Origin: Nafulsella turpanensis ZLM-10
GTDB taxonomy: Bacteria; Bacteroidota; Bacteroidia; Cytophagales; Cyclobacteriaceae
DNA: 64,000 nucleotides
Direction of reading: 5' to 3'
Assembly (NCBI RefSeq): GCF_000346615.1
Contig: NZ_ANNU01000017.1
Coordinates: 62,001-126,000 of the forward strand
Below are positions 9,863-19,645 of this stretch, piece by piece. Positions within the stretch are counted from its first letter, which is position 1, and the number at the start of each line of letters is the position of its first letter. A program made the translations under genes and the position numbers. Under the pieces are notes generated by a model. That model worked only from the letters and a program-made list of their open reading frames with translations. It ran no database searches and was not told where the DNA came from.

Positions 9863-10294
9863 ATGGGCAGCACGAGCGATAACAAAGAGATTTTACAGAA
9901 AGCAGGTCTGCGCCTGACACGGCAGCGGTCTGAAGTACTGGAGGTGTTTACGAATAAAAAGACTGCCCTCAGCCAGGCCGATATTGAAAAGGTACTTCCT
10001 CCCCAGTTCGACAGGATTACCCTCTACAGGATTCTCCGCTCTTTTGAGGGCAGCGGAATTCTGCACAAGGTGCTCGACGACAGCGGTACCACCCGCTTTG
10101 CCCTTTGTGGTCACCATTGTTCCGAAGAGGAACATCAGCATGAGCATGTGCACTTTAAATGCAGTGCCTGCGAAAAGATCCAGTGCCTGGAAGAAGTGGA
10201 AATTCCGCAGATTCGGCTGCCCAAAGGCTATGTGTTTACCGAAGCCAAACTGCTGGTGGAGGGCATCTGCAAAAACTGCTCCGAATCCCGCTAA
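9863..10294 (+). CDS. Fur-family metalloregulator (Zur/PerR-like)
   Basis: A 143-residue transcriptional regulator of the Fur superfamily. Residues 10-80 form the winged helix ('LRLTRQRSEVLEVF', 'DRITLYRILRSFEGSGIL'). The dimerisation domain has the structural zinc site C100xxC103 and C136xxC139 and a dense His/Cys cluster (H84, H85, C86, H91, H93, H95, H97) for sensory metal. The family represses metal-uptake or peroxide genes when metal is bound. The next gene on the same strand is a TonB-dependent receptor with a palindrome in its leader, so control of metal (perhaps zinc) uptake is a reasonable inference. Which metal it senses cannot be told from sequence. Confidence 0.85.
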   Translation: MGSTSDNKEILQKAGLRLTRQRSEVLEVFTNKKTALSQADIEKVLPPQFDRITLYRILRSFEGSGILHKVLDDSGTTRFALCGHHCSEEEHQHEHVHFKCSACEKIQCLEEVEIPQIRLPKGYVFTEAKLLVEGICKNCSESR

Positions 10295-10396
10295 CACAGA
10301 CTCATCCTGCTCTGTCTCTCTATTCCTTTTAACTGAAATTTTTCTCCTGTCAGCAGCTTCTTTCCTGATAATTTACTTTTACCCACCACAATAAAT

Positions 10397-10409
10397 GCAA
10401 CTGTGTTGC
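10397..10409. promoter_or_regulatory. Palindrome, candidate Fur-family operator
   Basis: GCAACTGTGTTGC is a perfect 5-3-5 inverted repeat about 130 bases before the TonB receptor gene and about 100 bases after the Fur-family gene. Its position suggests an operator for the neighbouring regulator. It has not been matched to any known box. Confidence 0.4.
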
Positions 10410-10540
10410 GGTAAGTAAAATATTTTGTTTAATTTTCCTTTCTATAAGGAAGAGGGAAAGAAAACACTCCTTAACCTTCTGTAATTATAATTATCTGTTT
10501 TAATTAGAAACATTGCTTTATTCCACGGCTATTTACACCC

Positions 10541-12967
10541 ATGGACAGAATTTTTGGATTTCAGCCTCTGAGCTTTATTTTTTTTCTAACCTTCCTGCTG
10601 CCTTTTACTTTCCTGCAGGCACAAACTGCCCCCTGCGTCGCCAACTGCGAGTGTGAGCTGACAGGGAAAATTGTGGACCGCCTGAGCGGAGAACCGCTGG
10701 CATTTGCCTCTGTACTGGTTAAAGGAACAGATAATGGCACCTATTCCGACGAGAACGGTGTATTCCACCTGCACGGTCTCTGCACCGACGAATTCGACCT
10801 GGTCATTTCTTATGTAGGCTATAAGCCTCTCACCCACCACCACGATATTTACCACCAGGCACCTGTCATTTATCTTTCACCTGCCAACTTTCAGCTGGAA
10901 AGTGTGGTAATAGAAGGAGCAAGAATAGAGAGCGGACAGCTTTCCCTGACCGAAAGCCGCATAAGTCCTGAGGACCTTGAAAATTCCGGTGGCGAAAGCC
11001 TGGGCGAGCTCCTTTCGAACATGGTAGGGGTTAGCACCTTAAAAACCGGTCAGAATGTAGTTAAACCTGTTGTACATGGCCTGCATAGCAGTAGAGTACT
11101 GATGATCAATAACGGCCTTCGTCATGCCAACCAGAAATGGGGTGCAGAGCATGCTCCGGAAATAGACCCTTCCCTGGCCGAAAATATTACCCTCATTAAA
11201 GGCGCCGCTTCCATTAAATATGGTCCGGAAGCTTTAGGCGGTGTGGTCGTTATAAATGCACCCCGGCCCGAGCTGGACAAAGACCTGGATGCTGAACTGG
11301 AGTTAAGCGCACAAACGAATGGGCGAGCTGTAGGAACCAGCCTTTTCCTTGAACAGGGTGGAAAACAGTTTGCCTGGAACGCTCAGGCATCAGGCCTATA
11401 CCAGGGCGACTTACATGCCCCTGATTACCAGCTCACCAATACAGGCGCCAGAGAACTGAGTTTTTCCTTTGCTTCCCGTTACCACCAGCGAAACTTCGAT
11501 GTGGACCTGTACTACAATTACTTTGACCAGGAATTAGGCATTTTAAGAGGTTCTGTAGTCGGTAACCTGGACGATCTGGCCCATGCCATGAGCCATGAGC
11601 CTCCCGCTTATACCTCTCCTTTCTCTTACCAGATTAACACTCCCCGCCAGGAGGTAAACCACCAGCTCTTAAAACTCAGCGGCAATTACAACTTCTCCGG
11701 AAGCAGTCTGCTGCTTCAGTATGGCCTGCAGTACAACCACCGCCAGGAGCTGGACATCCGCAGGGGCACCAATAACGGAGTTCCTTCGCTGAACCTGGAG
11801 TTAGTCACCCACACCATTGATACGGAATGGAAGCACCCCTCCTTTGGCCACTGGAAGGGCAGTGTAGGTGCCCAGCTGCTGTACCAGTTTAACAACAATA
11901 TTCCCGGTACCAACACCGCCCCTTTTATCCCTAATTTCGAAAATACCAATCTTAGCCTCTTTGTAGTAGAAGCCACAGAAATTGGGAGGTTTACGACGGA
12001 AGTAGGGCTGCGCTACGATGCCTGGTACAGCAATATTCGCGGAAGGGATGCAGATAAAAGCACTTTTAGCAATGAGCTCTCCTACCATAATCTATCCGGC
12101 TCCGTTGGTATTTTTACTCCTTTAGGCGAGCATGCCGCTTTTCGCTCTAACCTTGGAACCGCCTGGCGGCCGCCTAATATCTCGGAGCTATACAGCTATG
12201 GCAAACATGAGTTTATCATAGAGTACGGGCTTTGGCGGCATAACGGAGAAACTACCGGCGTCTTTACCGAAGCAGACCGGCCGGTGGAGAGCGAAATAGG
12301 GACCAAATGGATTAATACCTACACCTGGCATAAAGACAAAACTGCACTGGAAGTGAGTGGCTATGCCAATTACCTGCAGCACTTTATCTATGCAAGAGCC
12401 GCGGGCATTACAACCACCATCCGGGGGGCCTTTCCTTTTTTTGTGTATGACCAGACGAATGCTTTTATAATGGGCCTGGATGCAAGTCTTGTGCAGGAGC
12501 ATAATAAAAGCTGGCAATCGCAGCTTAAAGGAAGTCTGCTGTATGCCCGAGATCTGGTAAACGACCAGTATTTTACCGGGATAGCACCTAACAGGCTGTC
12601 CTATCTCTTGCGCTATAAAAATAAGCAGCTAAGCTTTATGAATAACTTTAGCGCCGGCCTTGAAACCAGCTATACCTTTCGGCAATACCAGGCGCCGCCG
12701 GTTATTACCATCGAAGAAATACAGGAAGCCGAAGCCAGAGAGACAGAACTGTTTGCCCCCGGCAGCCAGAATTTTGATTTTGTGGCGCCTCCGCAGGGCT
12801 ATTTTCTTGCCAGCAGCTACCTTGCTTTTTCTGAAGGAAACTTTGCCTTTCGCCTTCAGGCAAGAAATATACTCAACACCGAGTACCGCAGCTACACCAA
12901 CCGCCAGCGATATTTTGCCGATGAACTGGGCCGAAACTTTATGTTTTCCGTAAAATATACCCTCTGA
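10541..12967 (+). CDS. TonB-dependent outer-membrane receptor
   Basis: An 808-residue receptor that would import a metal complex across the outer membrane using TonB/ExbBD energy. It has a signal peptide (about 1-28), a carboxypeptidase-regulatory-like domain (about 40-125; 'LTGKIVDRLSGEPLAFASVLVKG'), a plug domain (about 140-250; 'LIKGAASIKYGPEALGGVV') and a 22-strand barrel ending 'FMFSVKYTL'. The His-rich 'THHHDIYH' segment at about 97-104 and the adjoining Fur-family gene point to a metal substrate; receptors of the ZnuD type look similar. The following lipoprotein gene is probably co-transcribed. Substrate is inferred, not shown. Confidence 0.88.
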   Translation: MDRIFGFQPLSFIFFLTFLLPFTFLQAQTAPCVANCECELTGKIVDRLSGEPLAFASVLVKGTDNGTYSDENGVFHLHGLCTDEFDLVISYVGYKPLTHHHDIYHQAPVIYLSPANFQLESVVIEGARIESGQLSLTESRISPEDLENSGGESLGELLSNMVGVSTLKTGQNVVKPVVHGLHSSRVLMINNGLRHANQKWGAEHAPEIDPSLAENITLIKGAASIKYGPEALGGVVVINAPRPELDKDLDAELELSAQTNGRAVGTSLFLEQGGKQFAWNAQASGLYQGDLHAPDYQLTNTGARELSFSFASRYHQRNFDVDLYYNYFDQELGILRGSVVGNLDDLAHAMSHEPPAYTSPFSYQINTPRQEVNHQLLKLSGNYNFSGSSLLLQYGLQYNHRQELDIRRGTNNGVPSLNLELVTHTIDTEWKHPSFGHWKGSVGAQLLYQFNNNIPGTNTAPFIPNFENTNLSLFVVEATEIGRFTTEVGLRYDAWYSNIRGRDADKSTFSNELSYHNLSGSVGIFTPLGEHAAFRSNLGTAWRPPNISELYSYGKHEFIIEYGLWRHNGETTGVFTEADRPVESEIGTKWINTYTWHKDKTALEVSGYANYLQHFIYARAAGITTTIRGAFPFFVYDQTNAFIMGLDASLVQEHNKSWQSQLKGSLLYARDLVNDQYFTGIAPNRLSYLLRYKNKQLSFMNNFSAGLETSYTFRQYQAPPVITIEEIQEAEARETELFAPGSQNFDFVAPPQGYFLASSYLAFSEGNFAFRLQARNILNTEYRSYTNRQRYFADELGRNFMFSVKYTL

Positions 12968-13029
12968 TTTGGAGATTCAAGAGAATAAGACTTAATTGCA
13001 TCATTGTTGCGTTAATTACCCGATAAACC

Positions 13030-13614
13030 ATGAGAAGCCTCACCACCATATTCGCTCTATTCTGCAGCACATTTATTTTTACTGCCTGCAACGACGATTC
13101 ATTCCCCGAAGCAGAAAATGAAGAAGAGCTGATTACTGCTGTAACCCTTACTTTTACACCTACCGATGGAGGTATTGCCGTTATTGCCAATGCCAGCGAC
13201 ACTTCAGCAGAAGATGGCAACACTATCGTAGCGGAAAAGATTGTACTGGAGGCCAATACAAACTATGAGCTAAGTATTGAGCTGGACCCTGCCGCGACTG
13301 AAACCGGCATAACGGAACAGATAATAGAAGAAGCCGATGAGCACCTGCTCCTCTTTGCCTGGACGGAAGGCCTCTTCAGCGACCCTGAAGGAGACGGTAA
13401 TATAGATGAGCGTGATGACCCGGTAAATTACGGTGATTTTGATGCAAATGGTCTCCCGCTCGGCCTCGAAACCACCTGGACCACCGGCGAACCTGCCTCA
13501 GGAACTTTCCGTTTCGTGCTTAAACACCAGCCGGATATAAAATCGGCTACTTCAGGAATAAACGATGGGGCAACAGACCTGGATGTTATCTGGGATATAG
13601 AAATAACCGAATAA
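13030..13614 (+). CDS. Acidic lipoprotein downstream of TonB receptor
   Basis: A 194-residue lipoprotein: the signal peptide ends at the lipobox 'FTAC', making Cys20 the lipidated residue, so it is probably anchored to the outer membrane. The mature chain is strongly acidic (many Glu/Asp, for example 'DPEGDGNIDERDDP', which resembles a Ca-binding turn) and predicted beta-rich. It begins about 60 bases after the TonB receptor and ends at a terminator, so it probably works with that receptor, possibly as a substrate-binding partner. I do not recognise the family with certainty. Confidence 0.7.
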   Translation: MRSLTTIFALFCSTFIFTACNDDSFPEAENEEELITAVTLTFTPTDGGIAVIANASDTSAEDGNTIVAEKIVLEANTNYELSIELDPAATETGITEQIIEEADEHLLLFAWTEGLFSDPEGDGNIDERDDPVNYGDFDANGLPLGLETTWTTGEPASGTFRFVLKHQPDIKSATSGINDGATDLDVIWDIEITE

Positions 13615-13645
13615 TATTATTTCTCTACCAAAAGCCTGTGCTAAT

Positions 13646-13677
13646 AAAGCCTTGTTATCATGCAAGGCTTTATTTTT
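13646..13677 (+). terminator. Terminator after the receptor/lipoprotein unit
   Basis: Nine-bp stem AAAGCCTTG/CAAGGCTTT with an 8-nt loop, followed by a T-rich tract, about 30 bases after the lipoprotein stop. Confidence 0.85.
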
Positions 13678-13724
13678 GTTCCATACTGAACCTTTCGTAA
13701 CTTCCGGCTGCTTTACCACTAAGC

Positions 13725-13973
13725 ATGCAACACCTAAAATATATACTGAGCCTCCTGCTGATAGCGCCCGTTCGCTTTTACCAGTTGTTTATTTCGCCCT
13801 TGCTGGGGAATAACTGCCGCCATGCCCCCAGCTGCTCGCAGTATACCATAGAAGCAATACGGGAGTGGGGGCCTTTAAAGGGCTTCTGGCTTGGACTACG
13901 CCGCATTGCCCGCTGCCATCCCTGGGGTACTCATGGGTATGATCCTGTCCCTAAAAGAAAGAAGGCACATTAA
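13725..13973 (+). CDS. yidD: Membrane protein insertion efficiency factor YidD
   Basis: An 82-residue member of the YidD family, a small inner-membrane-associated protein that helps the YidC insertase. The diagnostic core is intact: '[27 protein letters not shown]' followed by '[27 protein letters not shown]'. The hydrophobic N-terminus and normal length (70-85) support the call. In many genomes yidD follows rnpA, but here it is on its own. Its stop codon overlaps the stop codon of the convergent permease gene within the palindrome TTAA (13970-13973). Confidence 0.93.
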   Translation: MQHLKYILSLLLIAPVRFYQLFISPLLGNNCRHAPSCSQYTIEAIREWGPLKGFWLGLRRIARCHPWGTHGYDPVPKRKKAH

Positions 13974-15166
13974 GACTGGGCCAGCGTTTCGGAAATGGGA
14001 GTACGCATGGCTTTGATGGCCGGAACAAAGGCAGCCATAAGTCCTATCACCAATACCGCCAAACCTAAGAGCAGCTCATCCTGCGTTAAACCTACAAAAT
14101 CAAAGCCGTAGCCATACGCACCTTCCGATAGACTGCTGAGCAATGCCAGCCCACCATGCCCCAGCAGCAGACCTAAGATGTAACCTGCAAGGCTCAGAAG
14201 AATCCCTTCCAGCACGACCAGCCCAACAATTTTAGTCCGTGAGGCTCCCATACTCCGCATAAGGGCAAGCTCGTACTTCCGCTCCCGCAAAGAGCTGTAC
14301 AGCGAGAGAAAGAAGCTTAGGCCGGCAATCAGGATAATGGAGAACGCAATGGCCTGGAGGAGCTCAATTCCAATGCCCAGCAAGCTGAACAGCCGGTTTA
14401 TTTCCATGGCCGGAATGGCTGCCTGCATATTGGTGCGCTCATTTATTTGCCGGGGCAGCATTACCATTCCCATCGGGCTCCGGAACTTGATAAGCATGGC
14501 TGTCAGCTCCCGCTCCTCTTTAGCAGCACTGTCTGCCTCTCCCCCTTCTTCATGTGCATGAATTGCCCATATACTTTCTACCGAAGTAAGGATGAGGCCA
14601 TCCGGCACAGCATTGGAGCGTTCCAGTACACCTACCACCGTGTAAGGGTGGGTATCGTGCGCAGCTGCGCCGGCCACCATTCCATGGGCGCTAAAAAAAG
14701 AATCGCCCACCTCTAAACCTGTCGCTTCGGCCACCTTGCTGCCCAGCACCACCTCATAGGGTGCAGCCCATCGTCTACCTCCTGCAAGCTCTGCTTCATA
14801 GAGACTCAGGTAGCTGCTATCTGTTCCTACCAGCCGGTAGCCCTGGTAACTATCGCCATAAGCCAGCGGAATAGCCCGTTCGATATAGCGGTTCCGCTGC
14901 AGTCCGCGAGCCTCCTCCAGTTTAATGTTTCCGGTCGGGTAGTCGATCTGGAATACGGCAGATAAAATCAGCTGCAGCGGGCTTCCTTTCGCTCCCACCA
15001 CCATATCGATGCCACTGATATTCTTCTGAAATTTCTCCTCCAGCTGCTGGTTGAGCATAAACAGCAGGGAAATAATGGCCACCCCGAGGGTCAGCAGAAG
15101 AAGGCTAACAGTCGTTGCTGCCGGACGTGCCTTGAGGCTTCGGATGCTCAGTTGCAGAATATTCAT
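13970..15166 (-). CDS. ABC transporter permease (FtsX/LolC-MacB type)
   Basis: A 398-residue FtsX-family permease: one N-terminal transmembrane segment (about 17-39), a large periplasmic MacB-like domain (about 40-265) and three C-terminal segments (about 268-292, 316-345, 360-388). The conserved '[22 protein letters not shown]' coupling region is present. Its start overlaps the stop of the ATPase gene by 4 bases, so the two form one transporter. By family, such pairs extract lipoproteins, export peptides or drugs, or drive periplasmic mechanotransmission. The substrate is not evident. Confidence 0.88.
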   Translation of the reverse strand: MNILQLSIRSLKARPAATTVSLLLLTLGVAIISLLFMLNQQLEEKFQKNISGIDMVVGAKGSPLQLILSAVFQIDYPTGNIKLEEARGLQRNRYIERAIPLAYGDSYQGYRLVGTDSSYLSLYEAELAGGRRWAAPYEVVLGSKVAEATGLEVGDSFFSAHGMVAGAAAHDTHPYTVVGVLERSNAVPDGLILTSVESIWAIHAHEEGGEADSAAKEERELTAMLIKFRSPMGMVMLPRQINERTNMQAAIPAMEINRLFSLLGIGIELLQAIAFSIILIAGLSFFLSLYSSLRERKYELALMRSMGASRTKIVGLVVLEGILLSLAGYILGLLLGHGGLALLSSLSEGAYGYGFDFVGLTQDELLLGLAVLVIGLMAAFVPAIKAMRTPISETLAQS

Positions 15167-15792
15167 AGGGCTATTTGTTGGGAGAAAACATCTTTCAGGC
15201 GCTGGTCGTGGGTTACCACCAGCAGGGCCGCCTCTTCGCGGGTGGCCATTTCTTCGAGCAGCCTGATAACACGCTGACTGTCGGCGTCGTCGAGGCTGGA
15301 GGTTGGCTCATCGGCGAGCAAAAGAGCTGGTTTATTCACCAGGGCACGGGCAATCGCCACCCGCTGCTGTTCGCCCTGGCTCAGGTGCCGGATATTTTTG
15401 TTCTTTTTAGCAAGGAGTCCCAGCTGCTCCAGCAGGCTTTCGGCCCGCCCGGCATCTTGTCGTAAACCGGCAGTGTATTGCGGCAGCATTATATTTTCCA
15501 GTACATTAAGCGAATGCACGAAATGCATTTGCTGAAAAACTATTCCAATCTGCTGCCCGCGAAAACGGTCGCGCGCAGCCGAGGACATGTTAGTAAGCGA
15601 CTCTCCTTTTACTTTTACTTCGCCTTTTTGCGGCAGCCTGAGGCCGGCAAGCAGGTGCAGGAGCGTTGTTTTTCCACTGCCCGAGGGGCCGGTAATCAGG
15701 AGCTTTTCCCTGCTCCCGCAGCTTATATCCGGAAACTGCAGAACCTGCCCGCCTCCTGCATAAGTATATTGCAATTGCCTTGCTTCAATCAT
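15163..15792 (-). CDS. ABC transporter ATPase (LolD-like)
   Basis: A 209-residue ATP-binding subunit of the LolD/MacB family that powers the permease encoded directly downstream (4-base overlap). Walker A GPSGSGKT is at 35-42, the signature LSQGEQ at 137-142 and Walker B LLLADE at 157-162, followed by a D-loop 'SSLDD'. The length is typical of LolD. It may serve lipoprotein release or another envelope export step; the sequence does not distinguish. Confidence 0.92.
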   Translation of the reverse strand: MIEARQLQYTYAGGGQVLQFPDISCGSREKLLITGPSGSGKTTLLHLLAGLRLPQKGEVKVKGESLTNMSSAARDRFRGQQIGIVFQQMHFVHSLNVLENIMLPQYTAGLRQDAGRAESLLEQLGLLAKKNKNIRHLSQGEQQRVAIARALVNKPALLLADEPTSSLDDADSQRVIRLLEEMATREEAALLVVTHDQRLKDVFSQQIAL

Positions 15793-15834
15793 ATATCAGT
15801 AGTTTGGGCTTAAAAATAGTGAAGAGTAGCGGGC

Positions 15835-15868
15835 AAAAAAAACCCACTGCCTGGTTAAAGGCAGCGGG
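15835..15868 (-). terminator. Terminator after the PIG-L deacetylase gene
   Basis: Stem CCCACTGCC/GGCAGCGGG (15843-15868; one A-C mismatch on this strand, a G-U wobble in the minus-strand RNA) with an 8-A run at 15835-15842 that becomes the T-run on the minus strand. It lies downstream of the PIG-L gene and before the ABC ATPase gene. Confidence 0.75.
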
Positions 15869-15988
15869 CTGATAAACTCACAAAAGAATAGATAAAAAGG
15901 TTAAAAGGTGGGAAATTGGTTGTTGTATATTGATAAGATGTTTAGAATAAAAATGTTTATCAAAAATAAAAAATATTTGGCGGCTACC

Positions 15989-16705
15989 CTATGGCAACCG
16001 CAGGCTCAGGTCATGGATAGGAGGTTCGAAGACCTCATTGAAAATTTCGAAATGGACTTTATCTCCTATCTGCTCCACCACTCCCGTGGCTTCTATTGTA
16101 TCCTTATAGGTTTCATAGCATTTCAGGCTATTGACCATCGCCTGCTGGTCTTCGGGCCGGAGGGGCACTATGCAGTCAATGAGTTCAGGTGCCGATAACT
16201 TCATCCTGAACTCCCCGTTCTGCATCGAAGGAGCCCCACTATCGGGAAGCGTAAAAAAGGCCAGGCGCTTCGGGTAAGCGGCTCCCTCATCTTTCATCTG
16301 CAAAAACACCCGTTTCGCCACTGCATGCATCACCAGGTGATCGTGGAAGCCGGAAATCCCATGTACAGGGTAAGAAACGAGGATATCGGGCTTTATTTCT
16401 TCGATATAGGCATGAACGGCCTCTTCTATCTGCCGGGGGTCGAGCTCTGCAAGGCCACTATCGGGGAAGTCGAGCACCGCCATACTGCTCAGACCCAGAC
16501 TTTCCTCCACCGCCAGCATTTCCTGGTACCGAACCTCTCCCATCTCCTCTATGCTTAAACCCAGTCGGTGCCGCTGCTTAGTGGCACCTCCTTTTGTCAA
16601 TGTCAGCAAATGGACTTCATGACCTTGCTCCAGCTGCTGGTGCATGGCCGCCGCCGGACCAAAAGATTCGTCGTCGGGATGAGGAAAAATATACAGGTAC
16701 TTCAT
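15989..16705 (-). CDS. PIG-L family deacetylase, BshB-like
   Basis: A 238-residue zinc-dependent N-deacetylase of the PIG-L/LmbE family. The metal site is visible: the PHPDDE motif at 8-13 and the His cluster H115, H121, H123, H127 ('VHGISGFHDHLVMH'). The opening 'IFPHPDDESFGPAAA' is close to the BshB2 type of bacillithiol enzymes, which remove the acetyl group from GlcNAc-malate. Since a clear BshA is encoded at 34,077, a role in bacillithiol synthesis is likely, but other PIG-L enzymes act on diverse GlcNAc conjugates. It is monocistronic with its own terminator. Confidence 0.8.
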   Translation of the reverse strand: MKYLYIFPHPDDESFGPAAAMHQQLEQGHEVHLLTLTKGGATKQRHRLGLSIEEMGEVRYQEMLAVEESLGLSSMAVLDFPDSGLAELDPRQIEEAVHAYIEEIKPDILVSYPVHGISGFHDHLVMHAVAKRVFLQMKDEGAAYPKRLAFFTLPDSGAPSMQNGEFRMKLSAPELIDCIVPLRPEDQQAMVNSLKCYETYKDTIEATGVVEQIGDKVHFEIFNEVFEPPIHDLSLRLP

Positions 16706-17028
16706 ATGTTAGTGGTTATAATATTGTTAGTGAAAAACAAGGATAGGCGCTTAAGGCAAAATTAAAGGTCATAAATTCCTAGCAGGATAGGAAATAAATT
16801 GATTGGAAAGGGCCTCTCCTTTTAACTCCTGTGGAAAGGGCTTAAACAGCAAAAGAAGATTTGCTCAAGCAAACCTCTTTACAAAGCTGTGATACAGCAC
16901 ATTATAATAATGAACCAATAATTCTTTACCCTCACCACATAGTACTTTACCAAAAGAATTTGTAATTTGTAAAATAATGCCGGCTTTACCACCACTATCT
17001 TTTACTTCGGTAGCTTAAGGTATTCTTT
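16706..17028. other. Divergent intergenic region
   Basis: About 320 AT-rich bases between divergently transcribed genes, presumably holding both promoters. I found no exact TAnnTTTG box; TTTGTAATTTGTAA near 16,959-16,973 is the nearest candidate for the rightward gene. Nothing else is evident. Confidence 0.4.
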
Positions 17029-18162
17029 ATGAAAAAAGGTTTAAAAATCTCTCTCCTGGCCTTGTTGCTTTTACTGGTCATTTATGCTGTGCTGCCCTCT
17101 TACCTGCGCAATGCACTCACCTATTACCACGCCAATATAGATGATTATACCATCTTCGAGAACCGGAAGGTACCAAATAGCAGTGTACATCCATGGCCGT
17201 TAAGCAGGGCGTATAATACAACTCCACTGGCAGATACCCTTCAGGAAGCCATTGAAACCTTGGATCCGGTAGCTTTTCTGCTCGTTAAGGATGGGGAAAT
17301 TGTACATGAGCAGTACTGGGATGGTTACGGTAACCAGAGCTACTCTAACTCTTTCTCTATGGCCAAAAGTATTGTGGGCCTGCTAACAGGCATTGCCCTT
17401 GAAGAGGGATACATCAAAAGCCTTGATGAGCCTGTCGGGAATTATTTGCCAGCCTACCAGCAGGGAGATAACAGCCAGCTGACCATTCGTCACCTGCTCA
17501 CCATGAGCAGCGGTCTCAACTGGGACGAAAGCTATGGCAGTCCGTTTTCCGTTACCACCAAAGCCTACTATGGCAGTGACCTGCCGGAACTTGTTAATGA
17601 GCTGCAGGTAATTGAAGCCCCCGGTAAGGAGTGGAAATACCTGAGTGGCAATACGCAGCTGCTGGCATTGGTACTGGAAAAAGCCACCCACAGAAGGTTA
17701 AGCGAATATGCTTCTGAAAAGCTTTGGAAGCCATTGGGTGCATCTTCGCCGGCACTCTGGAGCCTCGACAAACCAGATGGTACAGAAAAAGCTTATTGCT
17801 GCTTTAACTCTAATGCACGCGACTTTGCCCGTTTGGGCCAGCTGGTACTTAATAAAGGAAAATGGAAGGGCCAGCAGCTTATTTCGCCGGCTTACCTGGA
17901 GGAGGCACTGAAGCCAGCCGCCCATCTTGTAGATGAAGAGGGCGCTCCTGTTGACTTTTACGGGTATCAGTGGTGGGTGGTCAATTATAAAGGAAAGGCC
18001 ATTCCGTATGCCAGAGGCATACTAGGGCAGTATATTTTTGTGCTGCCAGATAAAGAATCTGTACTTGTACGCCTCGGTCACGAGCGCGATTCGGAATATA
18101 TTCAGCACCACCCAAAAGATGTGTACCTGTACCTGGATGCCGCCTATTCACTTCTTCCGTAA
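17029..18162 (+). CDS. Serine hydrolase (class C beta-lactamase fold)
   Basis: A 377-residue protein with an N-terminal hydrophobic segment (about 6-24; signal anchor) and a beta-lactamase/DD-peptidase fold facing the periplasm. The catalytic SxxK is S110-M-A-K113 ('NSFSMAKSIVGLL'), the second motif is 'KYLSGNTQLL' (Y204...N208), and 'HERDSEYIQHHP' lies near the C-terminus. Members are esterases, DD-carboxypeptidases or peptidases; 'EstB-like' is as far as sequence goes. It is not a confirmed beta-lactamase: the third KTG motif is not obvious. It is a single gene. Confidence 0.82.
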   Translation: MKKGLKISLLALLLLLVIYAVLPSYLRNALTYYHANIDDYTIFENRKVPNSSVHPWPLSRAYNTTPLADTLQEAIETLDPVAFLLVKDGEIVHEQYWDGYGNQSYSNSFSMAKSIVGLLTGIALEEGYIKSLDEPVGNYLPAYQQGDNSQLTIRHLLTMSSGLNWDESYGSPFSVTTKAYYGSDLPELVNELQVIEAPGKEWKYLSGNTQLLALVLEKATHRRLSEYASEKLWKPLGASSPALWSLDKPDGTEKAYCCFNSNARDFARLGQLVLNKGKWKGQQLISPAYLEEALKPAAHLVDEEGAPVDFYGYQWWVVNYKGKAIPYARGILGQYIFVLPDKESVLVRLGHERDSEYIQHHPKDVYLYLDAAYSLLP

Positions 18163-18290
18163 TTTTGAGGGAACATATTCGCCTGCTTTGGTATTATATG
18201 TATAGCCTTTTTGCCGCTTTACCACCTGCCCGTCAGTAGCAGTGTGGATTTAATTACGTACGTATCCACCATTGTAGGACTAAAAGAGCA

Positions 18291-19526
18291 TTGATTAATT
18301 ATTACCACATCTTGGGCGTGAGTCGGCGATCGTCGGCGAAAGAAATAAAGGAAGCTTATCGCCAGCTGGCCCTCCGCTACCATCCTGACAGGAATCCGGG
18401 TAGCAGCTATGCAGAGGAGCGCTTTAAGGAAATCAGCCATGCTTATCAGGTTCTAAAAAACCCGCTAAAAAAGGAACAGCATGACCATATGCTGGATTAC
18501 CAGGACTTTCAGGCACAAACCATTCAACCTCAACAGGAGCAGGCTTACAAGCAAGCCAGTAATGGAGCCTCCTATAGTCCTCCTCCCTATACTGGTCGGC
18601 GGCAGCGAAACCCTTATAGCTGGCAACCTTACCATACACCGCCTTTCGTAAGCAGGCGGCAAAACATGGTTGCCACGGCTTGGGCATTTGGTATTTTCTT
18701 TGCCATCGCTGCCATTGTAATGGGTTTAGGGGGCTACCAGTCCTACCAGCACGAAAAAGAACTGGCCGAACAGGCTGCTCTTTCTGAAAGCATCTACGAG
18801 AAAGCAGTGCTCTTTTATCAGAAGCAGAACTATGCTGATGCCCTTGCCATGCTCAAAAGCCTGAACAAAGATTACAGCCTTTCCTATGAAGCAGGCCTGC
18901 TCAGGCAGCAGATTTTAGGCGAGCTGGAGCAGGAGGCTAACCAGCATTTCGAGCAGGCAAATTACAAAAGGGCGGCAGAGCTTTTCGAGCTGCTGGCCCA
19001 AAACCAGCCCGGCTATAATGCCCTTACCTATGCCAAACTGGTAAACAGCTACGAAATGACAGAGGATTATGAGAAGGCTATCCGAACCTATAAAAAGGTA
19101 GTGAAGGCAGAGCCTTTCACCATAGAGGCCCGCACCCGTATGGCAGCCCTCTTTTTAAAAATGGAAAATTACGAGGAGGCTTTAAAGCAGTACCACGATG
19201 CCACCAATATTGTAGTGCAGGAATACCAGAACCTCTATGGCCAGGCCTATGCCCTTGTGGTCAATCCTGTTAAAACGCCCGAAAGCCACTACCAGCTCCA
19301 TTGCGGCCTCGGACAAACCTATACCAGGCTGGGAATGCACAAAAAAGCACAAAAGGCGCTTGACTGGGCTATCTTTCTACGACCGGAGAATCCGACGGCT
19401 TACCTTTTACAGGGGCAAAACTTCTTTCAGTGGAGGCAAAAGGAAGACGCCTGCGCCGCCTGGGCAAAAGCCGCCGAGCTTGGCTCAAAAGAGGCTAAAG
19501 AAGCCTTTCGTACCCACTGCCGCTAA
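18291..19526 (+). CDS. J-domain membrane protein with TPR repeats
   Basis: A 411-residue protein starting with a J domain (residues 1-70; HPD at 31-33), which would stimulate the ATPase of a DnaK partner. The TTG at 18291 is taken as start because '[10 protein letters not shown]' is the exact usual beginning of J domains and no ATG lies nearer. A Pro/Gln/Tyr-rich linker (75-125) leads to one transmembrane helix (126-148) and then a C-terminal region of TPR-like repeats (about 160-405). The layout places the J domain in the cytoplasm and the TPRs across the membrane, or the reverse. Function beyond chaperone recruitment is unknown. Confidence 0.8.
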   Translation: MINYYHILGVSRRSSAKEIKEAYRQLALRYHPDRNPGSSYAEERFKEISHAYQVLKNPLKKEQHDHMLDYQDFQAQTIQPQQEQAYKQASNGASYSPPPYTGRRQRNPYSWQPYHTPPFVSRRQNMVATAWAFGIFFAIAAIVMGLGGYQSYQHEKELAEQAALSESIYEKAVLFYQKQNYADALAMLKSLNKDYSLSYEAGLLRQQILGELEQEANQHFEQANYKRAAELFELLAQNQPGYNALTYAKLVNSYEMTEDYEKAIRTYKKVVKAEPFTIEARTRMAALFLKMENYEEALKQYHDATNIVVQEYQNLYGQAYALVVNPVKTPESHYQLHCGLGQTYTRLGMHKKAQKALDWAIFLRPENPTAYLLQGQNFFQWRQKEDACAAWAKAAELGSKEAKEAFRTHCR

Positions 19527-19633
19527 TAAATTCTACCCACTAAAACGAAAAAGAACCTTTCCGCCTGCGCTCCTGTTCTGACTCTATGGCCCTACTTTCG
19601 GGTGGGGCTAAATGATTTGCGCTTAATTTCAAT

Positions 19634-19641
19634 TATATTTG
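19634..19641 (+). promoter_or_regulatory. Promoter -7 box of rlmN
   Basis: TATATTTG is an exact TAnnTTTG match ending only 4 bases before the rlmN ATG at 19646. If used, the mRNA would begin at or next to the start codon (leaderless). Confidence 0.55.
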
Positions 19642-19645
19642 CAGC

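Noticed and set aside
10586-12517. Minus-strand frames opposite the TonB receptor
   Set aside because: Antisense shadows of a long barrel gene with clear plug and barrel features.
17029-18162. Annotation as a resistance beta-lactamase
   Set aside because: It has SxxK but a weak second motif and no clear KTG, and a membrane anchor; only the general serine hydrolase fold is supported.
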